A stretch of 12,257 bases of DNA, from positions 1-12,257 of the forward strand of contig CAYOXM010000033.1 in assembly GCA_964407925.1 (NCBI GenBank), in the 5' to 3' direction. A program made the translations under genes and the position numbers. A model generated the notes under the pieces. That model had not been told where the DNA came from, ran no database searches, and saw only the letters and a list, made by a program, of their open reading frames with translations. The first letter of the stretch is position 1. Every line of letters begins with the position of its first letter. Positions 5,595-12,257 of the stretch are shown piece after piece. This DNA comes from CAYOXM01 sp964407925. GTDB lineage: Bacteria; Patescibacteriota; Patescibacteriia; SG8-24.

Positions 5595-7382
5595 TCAGGT
5601 CGCGACAGGCCGCGCGCCGAGGATGGCAAGCAGCATGGCCGCATCCACCGTTTCGAACTCGCGTAGCGCGTTCGCCAAGGCCTTGAGAAGGTCTTTCTTC
5701 TCCTCCAGCATGGCCTGCACTTCCTTGTGGCACTCGTCGACGATGGCGTGTTCGGCCTTGTCGAGCTTTCGTGCCGTCGCCTCGCTGTAGTTCGGGCGGC
5801 TCGACTCGAACATGAACCCGCGTTCCTTCTCGCCGAAGGTGCGCAGGCCTGCGGTGGCATCCATGCCGTAGTCGCAGACCATGCGTTTCGCGGTGGCGGT
5901 CGCCCGTTCGAGGTCGTTCGACGCGCCGGTCGTGATGTTGTCGTTGCCGAGATGCCGTTCTTCCGCGACGCGGCCGCCGAGGAGGACCTTGATCTCCGCG
6001 AGCAGCTGCTTGCGCGTCCGAAGCTTGCGGTCCTCGGTCGGCAGCGACCAGGTGAGGCCGAGCGCCATCCCGCGCGGGATGATGGTCACGCGGTGCGGCG
6101 GATCCGCCTCGGGCGTGAACCAGCCAACGACGGTGTGGCCGGCCTCGTGCCAGGCGATGATGTCCTTCTCCTGTTCGGAGAGCACGGCGCCCTTGCGTTC
6201 GGGCCCCATGTACATCTTCTCCTTCGCCTGTTCGATGTCGACGTGGTCGATGGCCTCCTTGTTCGCGTTGTCCGCGATGAGCGCCGATTCGTTCAGCAGC
6301 TCCTCGAGGTCGGCGCCGGACATGCCGGGCGTGCCTCGCGCGATGACGGAGAGGTCGACATCGGCCGACATCTTCTTGTTCCTGACGTGCACCTTGAGGA
6401 TCGCCTCACGACCCCTGATGTCCGGCAGGGGCACGACGACCTTGCGGTCGAAGCGTCCTGCGCGGAGCAGGGCCTGGTCGAGCGTTTCGGGGCGGTTCGT
6501 GGCCGCCACGACGATGATGCCCTGGTTCGGCGTGAAGCCGTCCATCTGGACCAGCAGCTCGTTGAGCGTCTGTTCCATCTCGGTGTGGCCGCCGATGCCG
6601 GAAAGTCCGGCGCGCTTCTTGCCGACCGCGTCGAGCTCATCGATGAAGATGATGCACGGCGCGTGCTTCTTGGCGTTCTCGAAGAGGTCGCGTACGCGGG
6701 CCGCGCCCACGCCGACGAACATCTCCACGAACGCCGCGGCGCTGGCGGCGAAAAACGGCACTCCCGCCTCGCCGGCGAGCGCCCTCGCGATGAGGGTCTT
6801 GCCGGTGCCGGACGGGCCCATGAGGAGCACGCCCTTCGGGATGCGGCCGCCGAGTTTCGAGCCCTTGCCCGGGTTCTTGAGGAACCGGACGAGGTCGCGT
6901 ACCTCTTCGACCGCCTCGTCGCAACCGGCGACGTCCGCGAACGTGGTCTTCACGTCCTTCTGCATGCTCGACTTGTTCGACGTCTGCATGCGATGGACGT
7001 TGCCGGGACCGGCGTTCTTGAGCCCTCTCGCGATGACGACGACGATGATGAGCGGGATGGCGAGCTTCAGCACGAGCATGATCCACGTCGTGGTGTTCGA
7101 CGGCGCCTGCTCTTCGTAGCGGACGTGCTTCTCGCGCATCGCCTTGATGAGCTCGCCCTTGTCGGTGGCGTACGTCTTGATCTTGCCGCCGCCGACGAGC
7201 TTCGCGTGGACGGTGTCGCCGTTGATGACGACTTCCGAGACCTCGCCCCGTTCGACCTGGGAGATGAACTCGCTGACGGCGACGTCCTTCTCCTGCTGGC
7301 TGGCCGTGGGACCGATGACGGCGAACGCCGCGAACAGCGCGCCGAGGAGGATCAGCCAAAGGATGATGGGCCGCTTGCTCAT
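5595..7382 (-). CDS. ftsH: ATP-dependent zinc metalloprotease FtsH
   Basis: Membrane-anchored hexameric AAA+ protease that extracts and degrades membrane and regulatory proteins. Domain order in 595 residues: first membrane helix (6-24), extracytoplasmic FtsH-ext domain (about 30-95), second helix (about 99-119), AAA+ module (about 145-345), M41 peptidase (about 400-590). Walker A is GPSGTGKT (189-196), Walker B IIFIDE (244-249), and arginine fingers sit in ALLRAGRFDR (304-313). Zinc site HEAGH gives H412, E413 and H416, with D490 in SNDLERAT as third ligand, so it should be active. Unusual points: Ser for Pro in the P-loop, SAAAF where SGSDF is common before the FVG pore motif, and HTEMEQTLN in place of HDEREQTLN. 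GGAGG (7392-7396) with 9-nt spacing supports the start. It is the last gene before the terminator and 105 bp after ftsQ, so it may also have its own promoter. Confidence 0.98.
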   Translation of the reverse strand: MSKRPIILWLILLGALFAAFAVIGPTASQQEKDVAVSEFISQVERGEVSEVVINGDTVHAKLVGGGKIKTYATDKGELIKAMREKHVRYEEQAPSNTTTWIMLVLKLAIPLIIVVVIARGLKNAGPGNVHRMQTSNKSSMQKDVKTTFADVAGCDEAVEEVRDLVRFLKNPGKGSKLGGRIPKGVLLMGPSGTGKTLIARALAGEAGVPFFAASAAAFVEMFVGVGAARVRDLFENAKKHAPCIIFIDELDAVGKKRAGLSGIGGHTEMEQTLNELLVQMDGFTPNQGIIVVAATNRPETLDQALLRAGRFDRKVVVPLPDIRGREAILKVHVRNKKMSADVDLSVIARGTPGMSGADLEELLNESALIADNANKEAIDHVDIEQAKEKMYMGPERKGAVLSEQEKDIIAWHEAGHTVVGWFTPEADPPHRVTIIPRGMALGLTWSLPTEDRKLRTRKQLLAEIKVLLGGRVAEERHLGNDNITTGASNDLERATATAKRMVCDYGMDATAGLRTFGEKERGFMFESSRPNYSEATARKLDKAEHAIVDECHKEVQAMLEEKKDLLKALANALREFETVDAAMLLAILGARPVAT

Positions 7383-7391
7383 CGTTCAATG

Positions 7392-7396
7392 CCTCC
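7392..7396 (-). promoter_or_regulatory. Ribosome binding site GGAGG of ftsH
   Basis: On the minus strand GGAGG ends 9 nt before the ftsH ATG (7382-7380). It supports this start. Confidence 0.75.
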
Positions 7397-7443
7397 GAGA
7401 TGAAAAAAGAACGTCGACGACGGATGATCCGTGCGCCTGAGTC

Positions 7444-7471
7444 ACCTTAGCAGACGGCACGGAACGCGCAA
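7444..7471 (-). promoter_or_regulatory. Possible weak internal promoter for ftsH
   Basis: In the 105-bp gap between ftsQ and ftsH, the minus strand has TTGCGC (7471-7466), a 16-nt spacer and TAAGGT (7449-7444) preceded by TGC, an extended -10-like element. The hexamers match consensus only partly. The gap is long compared with the 4-6 nt junctions upstream, which makes separate control of ftsH reasonable, but the motif evidence is thin. Confidence 0.28.
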
Positions 7472-7487
7472 CACGGCCGTTTCAGCC

Positions 7488-8549
7488 TTATTTCGGCGCG
7501 GGGGCCGCGTCCTTCAATCGGTAAAAAATCCGCTCATTATAGCGTAAATCCACGTATTCGAGGCGAGCTTTTTGCTGTCCGATTTTTTCCTTGAGCACGA
7601 GGGAGAGGCGTTCCCCTTGCACGTCGAAGGGTACGGCGCTCGAGAGGTAGACGTGCCAGTCCCCCGCCATGGTCGCATCGACCGTCTCGGCCTCCTTTTG
7701 CACGGTGAACCAGCGGATGCCCGCGCCGGCGATGTCCGGCATGCGCGCGTAAGCCTGGAAGACGAGGTCGAGCGACGCGCGAGGCAGCGCCTGCGTCCCC
7801 GGCGTCGCGGCATCCTGCTTTTCGCCGCTCTCGTCCTCGAGGAGGATGAGCGGCATCGGGTTGGCGTTCTCCTTGGGAGGCCCGTCGGCTTTTTTCGCCG
7901 CGGCACCGTCCTTGCCGATCGGCGCGACCGGCATCTCCATAGTTTCCGCCCCGAGGCCGGGAACGGAGACCGCGCCGACGCCCGGCGGCAGGTCGCGGAG
8001 CATGCCGACCTCCTTGCCTGAGAGCTCGCGCACCACGAAACCGGACTCGTCGAGCGCGTAGAATCGGTCGCGAGAATCGAGCACGGCACGCGCCGTTTTT
8101 TCCTTCACTTCGACGACGACCGTGCCGGGCAGCTTTTTTCGCACGCTGATGCCGTCCAGGTAGACCTTCTTTTCGATGTCCTTCTGCGCACCGCCGGCAT
8201 CGAAGAGCAGGACGTTCGACTGCGGGAAGACGAGAAGCGTCCGCCGCCTCATGTGCTCGTCGACGCCCGCGCGGACGGCCTCTTCCGTCGCGGGCGTCGC
8301 GCCCGTCACTTCGACCTTCGCGACGCGGAAGGCGGGGCTCCAGAGGACGTACCAGGCGATCGTCACGGCGGCGAGGGCGATGCCGCCGAAGACGAACATC
8401 GGCCGTGCTTCCTGCAGGAACTTGCCCGCGGCGAACCGGCTGCGCTGCCTGCCTCCCGGACGGAACAGCGGATTGCCGTACCGCGGCCGGTGAAAGTCGC
8501 GCACGAAGCGGCGCGCGGGCCGTTGGTTGTTCCGCCAGGGCTTATGCAT
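7488..8549 (-). CDS. ftsQ: Cell division protein FtsQ/DivIB
   Basis: Bitopic divisome protein that, with FtsB/DivIC and FtsL, controls septal peptidoglycan synthesis. In 353 residues it has a basic cytosolic tail (1-50), one membrane helix (about 51-70), a POTRA domain beginning FRVAKVEVTGA (74-84) and running to about 152 with the typical RKKLPGTVVVEVKEKTARAVL ending, and a beta domain ending in YVDLRYNERIFYR (332-344). It is longer than the roughly 250-290 residues usual for FtsQ. The extra length is mainly a low-complexity stretch rich in Ala, Gly, Lys, Asp and Pro (about 195-255) inside the beta domain, plus the long N-tail. The ATG lies 6 nt after the ddl stop, and the ddl-ftsQ order is that of the dcw cluster, which supports the assignment; ftsA and ftsZ do not follow. 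No clear Shine-Dalgarno is visible. Confidence 0.9.
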   Translation of the reverse strand: MHKPWRNNQRPARRFVRDFHRPRYGNPLFRPGGRQRSRFAAGKFLQEARPMFVFGGIALAAVTIAWYVLWSPAFRVAKVEVTGATPATEEAVRAGVDEHMRRRTLLVFPQSNVLLFDAGGAQKDIEKKVYLDGISVRKKLPGTVVVEVKEKTARAVLDSRDRFYALDESGFVVRELSGKEVGMLRDLPPGVGAVSVPGLGAETMEMPVAPIGKDGAAAKKADGPPKENANPMPLILLEDESGEKQDAATPGTQALPRASLDLVFQAYARMPDIAGAGIRWFTVQKEAETVDATMAGDWHVYLSSAVPFDVQGERLSLVLKEKIGQQKARLEYVDLRYNERIFYRLKDAAPAPK

Positions 8550-8555
8550 ACGTCA

Positions 8556-9683
8556 TCAGGCTCGCGCCTTGGATTTCTTCGCCGCGTCCGGCGTCGGAAC
8601 GGCGAAGTCGCGCGTCAGGTTCTTCCGTTCCGCGTCCCGCTCGATGGCGAGGCGGACGATTTCGTCGAGCAGCCGCGGATACGGCAGACCGGAAGCGGCC
8701 CAGAGCTTCGGGTACATGCTGATGGACGTGAATCCCGGGATGGTGTTGATCTCGTTGATGAAAACGTCTCCGGTGTCGCGTCGCACGAAGAAGTCGACGC
8801 GCGCCATGCCGGCGGCGTCGAGGGCGCGGAACGCGCGTACGGCGAGCGTGCGGATACGGTCGGCGGTCGCCTTCGGAAGGTCGGCCGGAATGATTTCGCG
8901 CGATTTCCCGTCGATGTACTTTGCTGCGTAGTCGTAGAATTCGTTCGACGGGACGATCTCGCCGAGTACCGACGCCTTCGGATCGTCGTTGCCGAGGACC
9001 GCGCACTCGATTTCGCGCGCCTCGGGGACGCCGTGCTCGATGACGCACTTGCGGTCATAGGACAGCGCGAGGCCGATCGCCTGACGGAGTTCCTTGCGAT
9101 GATGCGCCTTCGAGATGCCGACTGACGAGCCGAGGTTCGCGGGTTTCACGAAGCACGGGTAGCCGAGCCGTTTCTCGACGTCGTCGACGATGGCAGCGGC
9201 GTCGCGTTTCCAATCGGACGCGACGAAGTGCGAATAGGGCGCGACCGGAAAACCCTCCTGTTCGAGGATTTTTTTCTGAGTGACCTTGTCCATGCCGACG
9301 GCCGACCCCAGCACGCCGGTACCGACGTACGGGATACCCGCGAGCTCGAAGAGGCCTTGGAGACAGCCGTCCTCGCCGCCGGTGCCGTGCACGAGCGGGA
9401 AGGCGACGTCGACGCGTTCGGCAGGCCTTCCGTCCCTGCCGGTCAGTCCCCTGCCGGACGCGTCGGGTACGAGCGCGCGCTCCCCTTTGCCGAGCGCCGC
9501 GCGGCGTTCGGGCGGCAGGAGCGATGGATCGACGGCCCAGCGGCCGGTCTTTCCGATGCGAACCGGAAGGACGTCGTACTTTTTTGCGTCGAGCGCCGCC
9601 ATGACCGATGCGGCAGACTTGAGCGATACTTCGTGTTCGCCCGAGACGCCGCCGTAGATGACCGCGATACGGATTTTTTTCAT
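8556..9683 (-). CDS. ddl: D-alanine--D-alanine ligase
   Basis: ATP-grasp enzyme of 375 residues joining two D-Ala for the peptidoglycan stem peptide. Visible motifs: GGVSGEHEVSLKS (11-23, with Glu16 matching E. coli DdlB Glu15), PLVHGTGGEDGCLQG (96-110), KPANLGSSVGISK (180-192), the omega loop EFYDYAAKY (248-256), and metal ligands Asp297, Glu311 and Asn313 around RVDFF and NEINTIPGFT. The Tyr of the omega loop (Tyr256) marks a D-Ala-D-Ala enzyme rather than a VanA-type D-Ala-D-Lac ligase, so this gives no vancomycin-resistance signature. The last 20 residues are a basic Lys/Ala tail beyond the usual end. It starts 4 nt after the alr stop and is followed by ftsQ after 6 nt, so alr, ddl and ftsQ are almost surely one transcript. 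Confidence 0.98.
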   Translation of the reverse strand: MKKIRIAVIYGGVSGEHEVSLKSAASVMAALDAKKYDVLPVRIGKTGRWAVDPSLLPPERRAALGKGERALVPDASGRGLTGRDGRPAERVDVAFPLVHGTGGEDGCLQGLFELAGIPYVGTGVLGSAVGMDKVTQKKILEQEGFPVAPYSHFVASDWKRDAAAIVDDVEKRLGYPCFVKPANLGSSVGISKAHHRKELRQAIGLALSYDRKCVIEHGVPEAREIECAVLGNDDPKASVLGEIVPSNEFYDYAAKYIDGKSREIIPADLPKATADRIRTLAVRAFRALDAAGMARVDFFVRRDTGDVFINEINTIPGFTSISMYPKLWAASGLPYPRLLDEIVRLAIERDAERKNLTRDFAVPTPDAAKKSKARA

Positions 9684-9687
9684 ATCG

Positions 9688-10917
9688 TCAGTTTACAAGA
9701 ATGCGCGGGATGAGCGGGTTGATGCGCGTGACGATTTCGTAATTGATGGTACCGACGACGCCGGCGACGTCTTCTGCCGCGAGCGCGTCCCTGCCCTGCC
9801 GGCCGATGATGACGACCTCATCCTCGATCCTTGCGCCGGGAATATCCGTGACGTCGACGACGCACATGTTCATGCAGACGCGGCCGAGCACTTTGGCGCG
9901 ATGCCCGCGGATGAGCACGCGGCCGACCGATGACATCTTGCGGTCGAAGCCGTCCCAGTAGCCGACGGGGATCACGGCCACCTTCGAGCGGCGCGTCAGC
10001 CGTTCGGTGAGGCCGTAGCTGACCGGCGCGCCTTCGGGCAGTTCCTTCACCTGCGCGATGACGGTCTTCCACGAGAGCGCAGGCTGGAGCGCGAATTTTT
10101 TGCCGCGCTGCGCCGCGGAGACTTTCGTTTCCTTCGACGGCCAGAGCCCGTAGAGCGCGATGCCGGTGCGGACCATGGCGAAGTGCGTCTCGGGAAAAAG
10201 GATCGCCGCCGCGCTTGCCGCCGTGTGCAGGAGCGGCGGACGCACGCCGTCCTTGGCGAGCGTGCCGACCATCTCCTTGAATTTGCCGAGCTGGCTCATG
10301 GCGTAGGCAGAGTCGGTCGTGTCCTCGATGTTGGCGTAGTGCGTGGACACGCCCTCGATGATGACGTTCTTCCTTCGCCGTGCGAACCGCGCGACGGCGA
10401 GGAGGTCCTCCGGCAGGACGCCTTGGCGCGACGTGCCGGTTTCGAGTTTCAGGTGGAGCTTCGCGGGCTTGCGGAGGGTTGCGGCTTTGGCGAACCGCTC
10501 GATATTTTCGCGGTTGTAGGCGATGAGGCTGAACCCCTGGCGGACGGCTTTTGCGGCGTCGGCAATCGGCGTATACCCCATGACGAGGACGGGCTTTTTG
10601 GAGCCGGCCGCGCGGATCGCTTCGGCCTCGCGGAGCGCATCGACGCCGAACCAATCGACGCCCGTCGCGCCGAGTGCCTTCACGGTTTCGGGGATGGCGT
10701 GGCCGTAGGCGTTCGCCTTCACGACGCCCATGAGCCGCGTGCCTTTGCCGAGCGCGGACCGCAAAGCATCCGCGTTGGCGCGGAGCGCGGAGCGGGACAC
10801 CTCGACCCAGGTTTTGTACGGAGGTTGGCGCATGGTGATTTGGTAGTCCGGGACGGACGTGAGCCGTAGGGATGCGACGCTAGACGCGGGGTGCAGTGCG
10901 GCCGGAGGCGTACTCAT
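9688..10917 (-). CDS. alr: Alanine racemase
   Basis: PLP-dependent fold-type III enzyme converting L-Ala to D-Ala, the substrate for the ddl product encoded next. The N-terminal barrel carries the PLP lysine Lys67 in VVKANAYGHA (65-74), and the C-terminal domain carries the second catalytic base Tyr301 in APVSYG. PVGYWDGF (317-324) and GRVCMNMCVVDVT (345-357) are family blocks; Asn replaces the common Asp in CMD. ETGTSRQG (159-166) holds the conserved Arg. The 409-residue reading uses the ATG at 10917, 45 nt after serS. Its first 28 residues look unlike the family, and a second ATG at 10833 (residue 29, MRQPPYKTWVEV) would give a typical 381-residue enzyme; neither start has a Shine-Dalgarno. 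The gene lies 4 nt before ddl, so the two consecutive D-Ala steps are coupled. Confidence 0.97.
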   Translation of the reverse strand: MSTPPAALHPASSVASLRLTSVPDYQITMRQPPYKTWVEVSRSALRANADALRSALGKGTRLMGVVKANAYGHAIPETVKALGATGVDWFGVDALREAEAIRAAGSKKPVLVMGYTPIADAAKAVRQGFSLIAYNRENIERFAKAATLRKPAKLHLKLETGTSRQGVLPEDLLAVARFARRRKNVIIEGVSTHYANIEDTTDSAYAMSQLGKFKEMVGTLAKDGVRPPLLHTAASAAAILFPETHFAMVRTGIALYGLWPSKETKVSAAQRGKKFALQPALSWKTVIAQVKELPEGAPVSYGLTERLTRRSKVAVIPVGYWDGFDRKMSSVGRVLIRGHRAKVLGRVCMNMCVVDVTDIPGARIEDEVVIIGRQGRDALAAEDVAGVVGTINYEIVTRINPLIPRILVN

Positions 10918-10962
10918 TGTACGGTGACGGCCGCGCGGGGCCCCGCAACGACGCGGCGCGCC

Positions 10963-12255
10963 CTACGGACACGTCCGGCCACCGATGACGGTCCGGCCGC
11001 CCATATACGGCACGAGGATTTCCGGCACGGCGATGGAGCCGTCCTCGCGCTGGAAGTTTTCCATGACGGCGATGAGCATGCGGCCGAGCGCGACGGCGGT
11101 CGCGTCGTTCGTATGTGCGAACTCGCTCCCGCCCGCGCGGCGCTTCACGCGCGTGCCGAGCCGGCGTGCCTGGTAGTCGGTCATGAGGTCCGAGGTGTGC
11201 GTCTCGCGATAGCGACCCTGGCCCGGCATCCAGGACTCGATGTCGATCTGGCGCGCGTCGGGTCCGCCCATGTCGCCGGTGCAGACCTGGACGACCTGGT
11301 ACGGGACGCCGAGCGACTGGAGCACGTGCTCCTGGATGGCGACGAACAAGTTCTGTTCGCCGAGCGACTGTTCCGGAGCGGAGAACGATTCCATCTCGAT
11401 TTTGTCGAACTGGTGGAGGCGCAGGATGCCTTTCGTGTCCTTGCCGTACGATCCGGCCTCGCGGCGGAACGCGGCGGTGCAGGCGACGTAGCGCAGCGGG
11501 AGCGACGCCTCGTCGAGCGATTCGTCCATGTGCATCGGCCCGAGGGTGTGTTCGGCGCTGCCGATCAGGTACAGGTCGTCGCTCGGGATGTGGTAGCGCT
11601 CCTCGCGCGGTTCGAGCCGTGCCATGCGCTGGAACACCTCCGGCTTGATCATGAGCGGCGGCACGACCGGGATGAACGGCGTCGCGGGGACGTCGAGTCC
11701 GGCCTTCGCGATGATGCCTTCGAGACTGCCGCGGTCGGTCAGACACGAGAAGACGAAATTCGTGATTGCCTGCTGGAGGAGCACGAGGTCGCCCATGAGG
11801 TACGTGAACCGCGCGCCGGAAACTGCCGCGCCGAGTTCGTTATCGATCAGGCCGTGCAATTTGCCGAGTTCGACGTGGTCCTTGATCGGGAAAGTAAACT
11901 GCGGCGGCGTGCCGACTTGGCGGATGACGACGTTGCCCGATTCGTCAGGACCGATCGGCGTGTCGTCGCTCGGGACGTTCGGGAGCTTCATCACGATGGG
12001 CGTGATGGCAGCATCGAGTTCCGTCATGCGCGCTTCGACCTCCGTCGCCTGGCTCTTGAGCGCCTTGCCGCGCTCGATGTCCTTCGCCTTCGCCGCTTCG
12101 TTGCGTTCGCGGTTCAGGTCCTCGATTTTAGACTGGAGCGTTCGCCGTTCGGCATCGAGCGTAAGCAGCGCGTCGATGTCGGCATCGACGTTCTTGTTCC
12201 TGCACGCGTCCATCACCTTCTGCGGATTTTCCCTGATGAATTTGATATCCAGCAT
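10963..12255 (-). CDS. serS: Serine--tRNA ligase (SerRS)
   Basis: Class II synthetase charging tRNA-Ser (and tRNA-Sec where present). The 430 residues are complete, with the start codon 2 bp inside the right edge. The N-terminal helical hairpin that grips the long variable arm of tRNA-Ser covers about 27-90. The catalytic core has motif 2 at FRREAGSYGKDTKGILRLHQF (263-283, interrupted here only by naming) and motif 3 around ALGRMLIAVMENFQ (389-402), followed by VPEILVPYMGG (410-420). The serine-binding TxE element is SAE (233-235) in LIGSAEHTLGPMH, and TNDATAVALGR (382-392) replaces the usual NGSGLAVGR-type block; these look like lineage variants and not damage. It is probably the first gene of the leftward cluster visible here; its promoter and ribosome binding site lie outside. 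The stop (TAG) is 45 nt before the alr start chosen. Confidence 0.98.
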   Translation of the reverse strand: MLDIKFIRENPQKVMDACRNKNVDADIDALLTLDAERRTLQSKIEDLNRERNEAAKAKDIERGKALKSQATEVEARMTELDAAITPIVMKLPNVPSDDTPIGPDESGNVVIRQVGTPPQFTFPIKDHVELGKLHGLIDNELGAAVSGARFTYLMGDLVLLQQAITNFVFSCLTDRGSLEGIIAKAGLDVPATPFIPVVPPLMIKPEVFQRMARLEPREERYHIPSDDLYLIGSAEHTLGPMHMDESLDEASLPLRYVACTAAFRREAGSYGKDTKGILRLHQFDKIEMESFSAPEQSLGEQNLFVAIQEHVLQSLGVPYQVVQVCTGDMGGPDARQIDIESWMPGQGRYRETHTSDLMTDYQARRLGTRVKRRAGGSEFAHTNDATAVALGRMLIAVMENFQREDGSIAVPEILVPYMGGRTVIGGRTCP

Positions 12256-12257
12256 AA

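Noticed and set aside
5727..7403. Open frame of 558 codons on the plus strand, antisense to ftsH
   Set aside because: It mirrors a textbook ftsH and is rich in Arg, Asp, Val, Leu and His, as expected from the complement of GC-biased codons. It has no domain, no ribosome binding site, and it ends over the ftsH start. GC-rich coding DNA often leaves an antisense frame open.
8253..9125. Plus-strand frame of 290 codons spanning the ddl/ftsQ junction
   Set aside because: It crosses two well-supported minus-strand genes and has the composition of an antisense shadow.
8556..9683. Vancomycin-resistance-type ligase
   Set aside because: The omega loop EFYDYAAKY carries the Tyr typical of D-Ala-D-Ala ligases, and no vanH or vanX neighbour is present.
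10183..10869. Plus-strand frame of 228 codons opposite alr
   Set aside because: Antisense shadow of alanine racemase; no family resemblance and no ribosome binding site.
10935..10946. Perfect 12-bp palindrome GCGGGGCCCCGC between serS and alr
   Set aside because: It has no loop and no T-run on either side, so it is not a terminator, and a GC-only palindrome of this size is easily due to chance in GC-rich DNA.
1..12257. Defence system, phage, transposon, CRISPR or integration site
   Set aside because: Every gene longer than 150 residues is a recognisable housekeeping or envelope gene. No transposase, integrase, spaced direct repeats or tRNA-associated attachment site was seen.

Overview
The window reads as GC-rich bacterial chromosome (third codon positions are mostly G or C) carrying housekeeping and cell-envelope genes. 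There is no sign of phage, transposon, CRISPR or other cargo. TGA serves as a stop codon for wecG, gltX, ftsH, ddl and alr, so the code is standard. Only two genes have a clear GGAGG ribosome binding site. Weak Shine-Dalgarno use, short spacings, a compact 595-residue FtsH and the look of the SerRS active site suggest a Patescibacteria/CPR-type genome. That placement is an inference with modest confidence, because no rRNA or phylogenetic marker search could be run.

Left part (1-1166): the 5' part of a ClpB disaggregase gene lies on the minus strand and runs off the left edge. Upstream of it are a textbook CIRCE operator for HrcA and a sigma-70-like promoter, so clpB is heat-shock regulated. 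The same short intergenic region probably also fires the rightward operon.

Rightward operon (1167-5243, plus strand): a WecG/TagA/CpsF glycosyltransferase, glutamyl-tRNA synthetase (gltX), a secreted coiled-coil M23/LytM murein hydrolase overlapping gltX by 4 nt, a 46-residue membrane peptide, and a 113-residue zinc-ribbon plus membrane-helix protein. A strong intrinsic terminator closes it. Most of these genes serve the envelope.

Convergent gap (5244-5558): about 315 bp, visibly more AT-rich than its surroundings in its right half, lying between two opposing terminators. It holds no convincing gene but several inverted repeats. One is a perfect 8-bp repeat around a TACAAT hexamer, which could be an operator/promoter for a small RNA. 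This is the least explained stretch of the window.

Leftward cluster (12255-5559, minus strand): serS, alr, ddl, ftsQ, ftsH, then an intrinsic terminator. Alr makes D-Ala, Ddl joins two D-Ala for peptidoglycan precursors, and FtsQ links septal wall synthesis to the divisome, so this is a wall-and-division cluster related to the classical dcw order ddl-ftsQ. FtsH adds membrane proteolysis. All five genes look intact.

I found no undescribed multi-gene system. The best leads are the structured gap, the unknown zinc-ribbon membrane protein and its small neighbour, and the insertion in FtsQ.
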